Source: Pseudomonadota bacterium (GTDB lineage Bacteria; Pseudomonadota; Alphaproteobacteria; Micavibrionales; UBA2020). Taken from it: a stretch of 58,436 bases of DNA. Below, piece after piece: positions 53,032 through 58,436 of this stretch. Position 1 is the stretch's first letter; each line of letters begins with the position of its first letter. Location of the stretch: positions 1 to 58,436 of the forward strand of contig JAJZVA010000015.1 of NCBI GenBank assembly GCA_021845905.1, given 5' to 3'. The notes below the pieces were generated by a model. The model saw only the letters and a program-made list of their open reading frames with translations. It did no database searches and had not been told where the DNA came from. The position numbers and the translations under genes were made by a program.

Positions 53032-53595
53032 CTAGAAGCTGACCGCGGGCGCGTCCTTGACCGCCTGTTTTTCGCTTTCGTCGACCTCGAAGAAACTTTC
53101 CTCGTGAAAGCCCATCGTGCCGGCGAGCAGCACGGCGGGAAACTGCTTGATCGCGGTATTGTATTCCTGCGTCGCGTTGTTGAAGAAGCGGCGGGCCGCG
53201 GCGATCTTGTTTTCGATGTCGGAAAGGTCGGACTGCAACTGGCGGAAGTTGGCGTCGGCCTTGAGTTCGGGATAGTTTTCCGCGACGCCCATCAGGTTCA
53301 TCATCGCGCCGGAAAGCGCGCCCTCGGCTTTCGCCCGGGCGGCGACCGGCCCCGCCTGCATCGCCTGCGCGCGCGCTTCGGTCACTTTTTCAAAAACGTC
53401 CTTCTCGTGGCTCGCGTAGCCCTTGACGGTATTGACGAGATTGGGGATCAGGTCGTGCCGCTGCTTCAACTGCACGTCGATGTCGGAAAAAGCGGTCTTG
53501 CGCGCCTGCGCCAGCATGACGATGCGGTTGTAGAGCGAAATGACGAAGAGGACGACAACGCCGAGGATAACAGCCCAGATAACCCAGCCATGCAT
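53032..53595 (-). CDS. LemA family protein
   Basis: A 187-aa protein with one N-terminal membrane anchor (VIWAVILGVVVLFVISLY) and a long helical domain: NRIVMLAQARKTAFSDIDVQLKQRHDLIPNLVNTVKGY, then EGALSGAMMNLMGVAENYPELKA and IAAARRFFNNATQEYNTAIKQFPAVLLAG, the LemA signature. Start ATG 53595 has AAGGAG upstream. It is paired with the M48 protease downstream. The molecular role of LemA is unsettled. Confidence 0.93.
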   Translation of the reverse strand: MHGWVIWAVILGVVVLFVISLYNRIVMLAQARKTAFSDIDVQLKQRHDLIPNLVNTVKGYASHEKDVFEKVTEARAQAMQAGPVAARAKAEGALSGAMMNLMGVAENYPELKADANFRQLQSDLSDIENKIAAARRFFNNATQEYNTAIKQFPAVLLAGTMGFHEESFFEVDESEKQAVKDAPAVSF

Positions 53596-53694
53596 GATGA
53601 ATTCTCCTTATAAAATATATACCTTTGGTGTGATTTTCGGGCAAAACGGCGCGGCGCGCAAGGATGAAAAAGGCGGGCTCCGCAAAGACGGTAT

Positions 53695-53909
53695 CCAAAA
53701 AGACAGTCGGCCGGGCATTTAACCCGGCCGACTTGCGCTTTACAAAAGCAGGAGCCTTGAGCGCTCCATCCAACCGAAGAAGATGGAACCTGTCCTGCTC
53801 CGCCGGTCTCCGCCACATATCGGCAAAGAGCACCGACGCAAAGTCTCCCCCACCCAAGTCCTAAAAGCATCGTTATTTCAGCTTCAAGACCAGAATATCA
53901 TAACTGGAT
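53695..53909 (-). ncRNA. candidate structured small RNA (about 215 nt), possibly 6S-like
   Basis: A gene-free, GC-rich interval between lemA and the Sel1 gene. On the minus strand a perfect TATAAT (53916-53921) lies seven bases before the proposed start, and a strong intrinsic terminator (10-bp stem 53706-53732, then TGTCTTTTTGG) lies at the end. Internal pairing includes AGCAGGA/TCCTGCT (53793-53799 with 53747-53753) and a hairpin GATGGA/TCCATC (53782-53787 with 53765-53770); a stem linking 53855-53860 with 53730-53735 is also possible but would compete with the terminator stem. The segment GCCGATATGTGGCGGAG loosely recalls part of 6S RNA. The signal recognition particle, RNase P and tmRNA motifs were looked for and not found. 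Identity is unproven. Confidence 0.45.
53697..53732 (-). terminator. strong intrinsic terminator at the end of the candidate ncRNA
   Basis: GTCGGCCGGG (53706-53715) pairs perfectly with CCCGGCCGAC (53723-53732) around a 7-base loop. On the minus strand the stem is followed by TGTC and a run of five T. It lies 219 bp beyond the Sel1 gene stop. Confidence 0.8.
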
Positions 53910-53915
53910 TAACAA

Positions 53916-53921
53916 ATTATA
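53916..53921 (-). promoter_or_regulatory. candidate -10 element of the ncRNA
   Basis: On the minus strand this reads TATAAT, exact consensus, 30 bp after the Sel1 stop. Upstream, only weak matches to a -35 (GTAAAA or CTGTAA at 17-19 bp spacing) are present. A second possible -10, TATGAT, lies about 18 bp nearer the RNA. Confidence 0.4.
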
Positions 53922-53950
53922 AACGGGTTTTCTGCCGTTTTTACAGGGCG

Positions 53951-55303
53951 TTACCAGTTGATGGCGTTCGGGCCGGAGGCCTGCCACGAGCTGGCGTCCT
54001 GTCGCGCCTGATCGAGCTGGGACTGCGACATGGCGTTGGCCGTTTCGATTCGCGCGACCACGGCGGCCGATTTTTGCTTTCCGTCGGGCAGACCCTGCGC
54101 CGCGAGATCGAGCCACATGTAGGCCTGCACGAGGTCTTTGTTCACGCCTTGTCCGTTTTTATAAAAGAAGCCGAGCTGGAACTGGCATTCGGGCATGCCG
54201 GCGGCGGCGCAGGCCGTGTAGAGCCGGACGGATTCCTGAAGATTCTGCGGAACGATCTTCCCTTGCAGGTAGATGCGGGCGAGCGCCATCAGCGCCGGCA
54301 TGTAATGGTTCTCGTCCATGGCTTTTTGATACCATTTGATCGCGGCGGAGGCATCCTGCGGCAGGCCGTAGCCGTGCTCGTAATAAGAGGCGAGACGCAC
54401 GCGCGCTTCGGCGCTGCCCTGCCGCGCGGCCTTGAAGTACCACAGCGCGGCGTCCGCGGCGTTTTTGGCGGGGTCGCCTTCGCCGCGCGCGTACATGTGG
54501 GCGAGCTTGAGCTCCGCCGGGATATGGCCGCGCTCGGCCGCGGCGTGATAGTAGGAGAGCGCCCGCGCGAGATCTTTTTGAACGCCGATGCCGTTGGCGT
54601 ACATGTAGCCGAGCGCCGTCAGAGCGTAAACGTCGTTCTGCCGCGCGGCGTATTTGTACCAGTAAAGCGCGGCGGCGGTATTTTTTTGTACGCCGTGGCC
54701 CGCGAGATACATCTGGGCGAGATCGGCCTGGGCGCGGGCGTTGTCCTGCATCGCCGCCTGCTGGAACCATTGCGTCGCGAGTTCGTAGTTTTGCGCATAG
54801 CCGACGCCGTCGCGGAGCATGGTGCCGAGCGCTTCCTGCGCGTCGGCGCTGCCCATTTGCGCGGCCTTGGTATACCATTGCGCGGCGGTTTTTTCATCGC
54901 GCGGCGTGCCGTGGCCGACGCTGTTGAGGTATCCCATGTAGGTCATCGCGGGCAGGTAGTCCTGCTCGGCCGATTTCTGATACCAGCTGTAGGCGGCGTA
55001 TATGTTGGGCGCGCCGTAGAGGCCGTGATCCAGCATGTAGGCGAGGTAGAACTGCGCCTTCGCGTCGCCGTTGGCGGCAAGCTGGCTGAAGTCGTTGAAG
55101 GCCGCGCGCATGTCGCCGCCGTTGAAGGCGTTCATCGCGTCGCTGATCGAGAGGTTCTGGTTGTAGGCGTAATAGGAAGTCTGGCCGTCGTTTTTGGAGG
55201 GCGGCACGATTTGCGCCGCCGCCGGTATCGCCGCCGCCGGTATCGCCAGCGCGGTCAGCGCCAGAGCGAGAAGCGCGCCGCTTTTCCGCGTCCGCGATCT
55301 CAT
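53951..55303 (-). CDS. Sel1/TPR-like repeat protein, periplasmic
   Basis: A 450-aa exported protein. The signal peptide (SGALLALALTALAIPAAAIPAAAQ) is followed by about nine Sel1-type repeats, such as AQFYLAYMLDHGLYGAPN, AQEALGTMLRDGVGYAQN, AQADLAQMYLAGHGVQKN, ALTALGYMYANGIGVQKD and CQFQLGFFYKNGQGVNKD. Each repeat is a helix pair that serves as a protein-binding solenoid. Its partners are unknown. The start overlaps the gapR stop by four bases, so gapR and this gene are translationally coupled. The candidate ncRNA lies downstream. Confidence 0.9.
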   Translation of the reverse strand: MRSRTRKSGALLALALTALAIPAAAIPAAAQIVPPSKNDGQTSYYAYNQNLSISDAMNAFNGGDMRAAFNDFSQLAANGDAKAQFYLAYMLDHGLYGAPNIYAAYSWYQKSAEQDYLPAMTYMGYLNSVGHGTPRDEKTAAQWYTKAAQMGSADAQEALGTMLRDGVGYAQNYELATQWFQQAAMQDNARAQADLAQMYLAGHGVQKNTAAALYWYKYAARQNDVYALTALGYMYANGIGVQKDLARALSYYHAAAERGHIPAELKLAHMYARGEGDPAKNAADAALWYFKAARQGSAEARVRLASYYEHGYGLPQDASAAIKWYQKAMDENHYMPALMALARIYLQGKIVPQNLQESVRLYTACAAAGMPECQFQLGFFYKNGQGVNKDLVQAYMWLDLAAQGLPDGKQKSAAVVARIETANAMSQSQLDQARQDASSWQASGPNAINW

Positions 55304-55584
55304 TCAGCCATGCCTATCGCCGACATGTAGAGATCGAGCAGTTCCTGCTCCTCGCGGCGTTTTTCAAGGTTGGTTTTGCGCAAACTCACGATCTTGCGCA
55401 TGATCTTGGGATCGAAACCGCTGGCCTTGGCCTCGCCATAGACGTCGCGGACGTCCTCGGCGATGGCGGCTTTTTCCTCCTCAAGGCGCTCGACGCGCTC
55501 GATGAAGGATTTGAGGCGGCTGCCGGAGACTTCGCCCGCGTCGTTCGCCACCATGTTTTTTTGTTTCAGATTTTCTTTTGCCAT
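55300..55584 (-). CDS. gapR: GapR-family (DUF2312) nucleoid-associated protein
   Basis: A 94-aa protein with the DUF2312 pattern: GSRLKSFIERVERLEEEKAAIAEDVRDVYGEAKASGFDPKIMRKIVSLRK, then EQELLDLYMSAIGMAE. In Caulobacter GapR binds AT-rich, overtwisted DNA and aids topoisomerases ahead of replication and transcription forks. The family is largely alphaproteobacterial, which supports the taxonomic call. The N-terminal 20 residues are variable. The coupling to the Sel1 gene is unusual and its meaning unknown. Confidence 0.93.
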   Translation of the reverse strand: MAKENLKQKNMVANDAGEVSGSRLKSFIERVERLEEEKAAIAEDVRDVYGEAKASGFDPKIMRKIVSLRKTNLEKRREEQELLDLYMSAIGMAE

Positions 55585-55698
55585 GTCGTGATATCCCGCT
55601 GTTGAATGCCCGTCCGGAACAATAAAGCCTTCCCGCAGGAGGTCAATCTTTGAATTTTTGCCAGTTCAAAGTGCGCATGACAGAGAATCGGATCCCCT

Positions 55699-56226
55699 TC
55701 AGGCTTCAAGCCGGATCTCGATTGTGCTGGATTCAGTGCAGGTTTTCAATACTTCGAGCATATCCGGCGTTTTGAGGCCGACGCAGCCCGCGGTCGGCGT
55801 CCATTCGGGTTTTGCTATATGTATGAAAATAGCGCTGCCCTTGCCGGGCACGACCGGGCTGTCGTTATGGCCGATCACCACCACGTAATCATAAAGCGCG
55901 TCGTCGCGCGTCATGTGGTCGGTCACGGCGGGGTGCGGCAGGGATATTTCGCGGTTGTAATCGGGATGCGACGGGTCTTCGCACCAGCCGGTTTGCGGCG
56001 TCAGCACCCTGAGCGGCAGTCCGGTTGCGGGTTTTGCCACCCGGTCGGCGCGGTAATAAAGCGTGCGCAGGGGATAGACGCCGAGCGGCGTTTTGCCGTC
56101 GCCTTCGGTTTTCTTTTCCGGGTCGATGACGCCGGAACGTCCGATCGTGCAAGGGTAGGTTTTGCCGCCGGCGGAGAGCGTGCCTGTCGTGGCGGTCGGC
56201 GATGGGACGGTCACGGTCAGATTCAT
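55699..56226 (-). CDS. L,D-transpeptidase (YkuD) family protein
   Basis: A 175-aa protein of the YkuD family without an obvious signal peptide. Key motifs: YPCTIGRSGVIDPEKKTEGDGKTPLGVYPL near the start, YVVVIGHND, and the active-site region IFIHIAKPEWTPTAGCVGLK with a His-x-x-x and nucleophile Cys. The subgroup (COG3786-like) is often annotated as L,D-peptidoglycan transpeptidase. Start ATG 56226 overlaps the lipB stop (ATGA), so it is expressed with lipB. Confidence 0.87.
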   Translation of the reverse strand: MNLTVTVPSPTATTGTLSAGGKTYPCTIGRSGVIDPEKKTEGDGKTPLGVYPLRTLYYRADRVAKPATGLPLRVLTPQTGWCEDPSHPDYNREISLPHPAVTDHMTRDDALYDYVVVIGHNDSPVVPGKGSAIFIHIAKPEWTPTAGCVGLKTPDMLEVLKTCTESSTIEIRLEA

Positions 56227-56876
56227 CCGAAAACCTTGTGCCAGTTGCGGTGCAGGGCGGCGTCGAGATCGGCCATCGTCGCTGTCGCGCCGAGTTTGGC
56301 AAGCGATGTCACGCCGTATTCCTTTATGCCACAGGGCACGATGCCGTTGTAGTGCGAAAGATCGGGGTCAAGGTTGATGGCGACGCCGTGAAAAGTCACC
56401 CATTTGCGCACCCGCACGCCGATGGCGGCGATTTTCGCCTCGCTATCGCCTGTTTCGACCCAGATGCCGACGCGGCCTTTGCGCCGCGCGCCTTTGACGC
56501 CGAAGTCCTTCAGCGCGAGAATCATCCATTCCTCAAGATCGCAGATATAACGGCGCAGGTCGCACCCGCGCTTTTGCAGGTCGAGCATCACGTAGGCGAT
56601 GCGCTGCCCCGGCCCATGATAGGTATATTGCCCGCCGCGGCCTGTCGTGTGGACGGGAAAGGTTTTATTAATCAAGTCTTTAGGGTTCGCGCTGGTGCCC
56701 GCCGTGTAGAGCGGCGGATGCTCGATCAGCCAGACCAGATCCCGCGCGCCATCTTCGCGGATCGCCCTGACCCGTTCTTCCATGGCGCGCACGGCCTCTT
56801 CATAGGCGACGGGCTTTTCCGCGGTCTGCCAGTCGGCGGGAAGGGGATCAAAAGCTGTTTTCGGCATTGTTTGCAT
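56223..56876 (-). CDS. lipB: octanoyltransferase (lipoate biosynthesis)
   Basis: Transfers octanoyl groups from acyl carrier protein to lipoyl domains. A 217-aa protein with LVWLIEHPPLYTAG, the RGGQYTYHGPGQRIAY motif, the Lys region KIAAIGVRVRKWVTFHG and the acyl-accepting Cys in NGIVPCGI. All are characteristic of LipB. The lipA gene is not in the window. It heads a short operon with the L,D-transpeptidase gene. Confidence 0.96.
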   Translation of the reverse strand: MQTMPKTAFDPLPADWQTAEKPVAYEEAVRAMEERVRAIREDGARDLVWLIEHPPLYTAGTSANPKDLINKTFPVHTTGRGGQYTYHGPGQRIAYVMLDLQKRGCDLRRYICDLEEWMILALKDFGVKGARRKGRVGIWVETGDSEAKIAAIGVRVRKWVTFHGVAINLDPDLSHYNGIVPCGIKEYGVTSLAKLGATATMADLDAALHRNWHKVFG

Positions 56877-57014
56877 GGGCTGAGTTTATATAAATTACAT
56901 AAGCCTGTAAAGTGCCCGTAAATCTTGTGGCGGCCGAATTGCAGCGCTTGCGTTTTTTCCGGCAGTCTGTTATTGAAACCGAACCTCAGTTGGACTTTAA
57001 GGCCTACACGATGT

Positions 57015-57099
57015 GCGGTCGTGGCGGAATTGGTAGACGCACTACCTTGAGGTGGTAGCGGGGCGACCCATGGAAGTTCGAGTCTTCTCGACCGCACCA
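57015..57099 (+). tRNA. tRNA-Leu (anticodon GAG)
   Basis: An 85-nt class II tRNA. The acceptor arms are GCGGTCG (57015-57021) and CGACCGC (57089-57095), the anticodon stem is CTACC/GGTAG with loop TTGAGGT, and the anticodon GAG is at 57049-57051, decoding CUC/CUU. A long variable arm typical of tRNA-Leu is present, the T-loop is GTTCGAG, and CCA (57097-57099) is genome-encoded. A terminator follows. Confidence 0.96.
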
Positions 57100-57137
57100 T
57101 ACTTAAGTAATTGTTTTTAAACGATAAAAACGACATC

Positions 57138-57165
57138 AAAAAGCCCGCGAAATGCGGGCTTTTTT
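57138..57165 (+). terminator. intrinsic terminator after tRNA-Leu
   Basis: AAAAAGCCCGC pairs with GCGGGCTTTTTT around GAAAT, 39 bases beyond the tRNA 3' end. It is followed by GCG and works on the plus strand; it could also act on the minus strand for the gene at 57318. A near-identical copy occurs near 58361. Confidence 0.9.
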
Positions 57166-57317
57166 GCGATTGTGTTTCAGTGCGATATGCTGAGAGCCTC
57201 GTTTTCTCGCACGAATCCTTAGCTTTTCTCAATTGGCTCTTTCACCAGTCCGCACGCGCCTCAACTGAGACTCCGGAGTGCGTGGTATGAATTGCGTCAT
57301 CGCTAATTCAAGAGAAT

Positions 57318-57698
57318 TCAGTGCGCGTAAAGCTCCGGAGATCCGATGTTCATATCCAGTTTGATATGCGAATACGGCACATGCGGCGCGAGGCGGCCTC
57401 GCGGGCCGCGGCGCATATTCACGAGTCCATAGTGCTCCATCGTCTTGAGCGTGCGCGAGAGGTTGGATTTCTGCCGACCCGACATTTCCGCAAGTTCGGC
57501 GAGAGATTCCGGCTGCTGTTCGTGGATCAGCTTCAGCAGTTCCCTGTTCTTATCCGACAGCACGCGCGCAAAACTTTCGATGGAGGTAAACCAGATCTTC
57601 GGCTCGTTGCGGGCGGATTTTCTTTCGCCTCTGGCAATCTCCAAAGTTCTTTCCTTCATGCGCTTATAGCCCGCGATACCCACAAAAAGCGTTTTCAT
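57318..57698 (-). CDS. HTH-type antitoxin/regulator, TumA-like
   Basis: A 126-aa protein. The centre is a winged helix-turn-helix of the MarR/HVO_A0114 type: VLSDKNRELLKLIHEQQPESLAELAEMSGRQKSNLSRTLKTMEHYGLVNMRR. The N-terminus has MKTLFVGIAGYKRMKERTLEIARGE and FTSIESFARVL. AGGAG is seven bases before the ATG. The start overlaps the stop of the upstream partner by four bases. This gene pairing, with a TumE-like protein, is that of a toxin-antitoxin module in which the HTH protein neutralises and regulates. Confidence 0.75.
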   Translation of the reverse strand: MKTLFVGIAGYKRMKERTLEIARGERKSARNEPKIWFTSIESFARVLSDKNRELLKLIHEQQPESLAELAEMSGRQKSNLSRTLKTMEHYGLVNMRRGPRGRLAPHVPYSHIKLDMNIGSPELYAH

Positions 57699-58069
57699 GT
57701 TTTTACTCCTCTTTTCTTCAATACGGCCTCAACCTCGGCCCAGAAATCTTGCAGCAATTTTACTGCGCTCTTGTACGCGTAAGGCTTGATATGTCGCAGG
57801 TGGTGCCGATGGTCATAGCTCTTGCCTTTCTTTTGTGCCCGACCTTTCCGTACGGGCACGGCATGCGCATTATCAAACCCGACCAGCCTTTCCCCATTCT
57901 CGTCATGCAGCGTCAGGGAGTAATCAAGGCCATGCGGCTTTTCCGGACTGGCAGGAACCTTGGTCACCCGAAACTTCACCCAGTGTTTTCCGGCGGGATC
58001 GACCACGAAAACCTGCCCGTCCAGTTCCAGCAACGTATCCAGTCCGTGGTCCCGCTCATGCGTTTTCAT
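57695..58069 (-). CDS. TumE-like (DUF6516) toxin candidate
   Basis: A 124-aa protein from ATG 58069. The family pattern is visible: LLELDGQVFVVDPAGKHWVKFRV, PHGLDYSLTLHDENGERLVGFDNAHAV, SYDHRHHLRHIKPYAY, and a helical C-terminus LLQDFWAEVEAVLKKRG. It agrees with the TumE toxin family. The molecular activity of that family is not settled to my knowledge. An in-frame start at 58105 exists but lacks a ribosome-binding site, whereas AAGGAG precedes 58069. It is translationally coupled to the HTH gene. Confidence 0.72.
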   Translation of the reverse strand: MKTHERDHGLDTLLELDGQVFVVDPAGKHWVKFRVTKVPASPEKPHGLDYSLTLHDENGERLVGFDNAHAVPVRKGRAQKKGKSYDHRHHLRHIKPYAYKSAVKLLQDFWAEVEAVLKKRGVKT

Positions 58070-58436
58070 GCTCCTTAAGTTATCAATTAATGATAACTCA
58101 CGCAACGTAAATTTATGGTTAAAGTTAGCGATAAACTCTATGTCTGCAGCGGGAACTCTCAGTCAATCGCTAACAGCTCTCAGGGAGCAGAAATGAGCAA
58201 TAAGTGATGGGAAAACCCAAAAAAGTCTGCTTGTTTGTGACACTAATCTGCTGAAAATGCTCAGAAAAAGACAAAATTTTTCGGAGGACCTGCCTAAGTT
58301 CGAGTCTTCTTTTGGGCACCATACTTAAATGGTTGTTTTTAAACGATAAAAATAACCTCCAAAAGCCCGCGAAATGCGGGCTTTTTTGCGATTGTGTTTT
58401 GATACGATATGCTGAGAGCCATGTTTTCCCCCGCGA
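58070..58436. repeat. end of TumE promoter region and diverged duplicate of the tRNA-Leu 3' end and terminator
   Basis: 58070-58295 is AT-rich, without a gene, and should hold the promoter for the TumE/TumA pair. From 58296 to the window end the sequence repeats 57074 onward. The first 15 bases (AAGTTCGAGTCTTCT) are identical to the tRNA T-arm, then CACCATACTTAA, TTGTTTTTAAACGATAAAAA, the AAGCCCGCGAAATGCGGGCTTTTTTGC hairpin region and ATATGCTGAGAGCC are shared, with scattered differences between. The rest of the tRNA is missing here, so this is a tRNA fragment. The copies lie 1,222 bp apart. Confidence 0.8.

Noticed and set aside
53466-53870. 134-aa minus-strand frame through the candidate ncRNA
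   Set aside because: Cys/Ser/Gly-rich with no family, overlapping lemA in another frame, and crossing the strong terminator.
58296-58319. Second tRNA gene
   Set aside because: Only the T-arm half and a CCA-like end are present; the acceptor 5' arm, D arm and anticodon arm are missing.

Overview
This is a gene-dense, GC-rich stretch of a bacterial chromosome, most likely from an alphaproteobacterium. Support comes from a GapR/DUF2312 gene, an alphaproteobacterial-type EpmA, the slipin-NfeD pair, the bdhA-phaZ polyhydroxybutyrate pair, and a palindromic intergenic element (core ATCCCGGA-tcaag-TCCGGGAT) typical of that class. The genus cannot be fixed from the window. Most of it is core metabolism and housekeeping, interrupted by small, more AT-rich accessory patches holding the unusual genes.

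Layout. 1-0.7 kb: tail of an IS1595-type insertion sequence and one unknown small gene. 0.7-6.7 kb: SDR, gmk, rsmA, surA and a UvrD/PcrA helicase. 6.8-9.3 kb: pal and cpoB (outer-membrane Tol-Pal), a poly-gamma-glutamate-hydrolase-like gene and a small unknown gene. 9.4-11.9 kb: slipin, a protease-less NfeD and a PfkB kinase. 11.9-20.3 kb: leuB/leuD/leuC, then the rplS/trmD/rimM/rpsP ribosome operon split by an antisense ankyrin gene, then ffh. 20.3-25.5 kb, the most unusual region: two paralogous HExxH proteins, an EpmA fused to ankyrin repeats, and an internally deleted Hsp70/YegD-like gene. 25.5-28.9 kb: a polyamine operon (type III decarboxylase, deoxyhypusine-synthase-like enzyme, agmatinase). 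29.3-35 kb: typA, mgtE, maeB. 35.3-38.7 kb: bdhA-phaZ (polyhydroxybutyrate mobilisation) and cfa. 39-41.9 kb: an uncharacterised HAD phosphatase / class III aminotransferase / alpha-beta hydrolase operon. 41.9-46 kb: tpm, a small secreted Asp/Gly-rich protein, hisC and a ThDP decarboxylase. 46-51.9 kb: an operon of ArsR regulator, RND efflux pump, DUF2892 membrane protein and the selenouridine synthase MnmH. 51.9-56.9 kb: htpX/lemA, a candidate structured ncRNA, a Sel1-repeat protein, gapR, an L,D-transpeptidase and lipB. 57-58.4 kb: tRNA-Leu(GAG), a TumA/TumE-like toxin-antitoxin pair, and a diverged duplicate of the tRNA 3' end and its terminator.

The best candidates for undescribed biology are the EpmA-ankyrin fusion, the paired HExxH proteins sharing a MPIVQK tail, the Cys-pair ArsR/RND/DUF2892/MnmH operon, the HAD-aminotransferase-hydrolase operon, the candidate ncRNA at 53.7-53.9 kb, and the tRNA-anchored TumE/TumA cassette. 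All functions are assigned by motif recognition without database searches. Many long open frames antisense to real genes were treated as GC-driven shadows.
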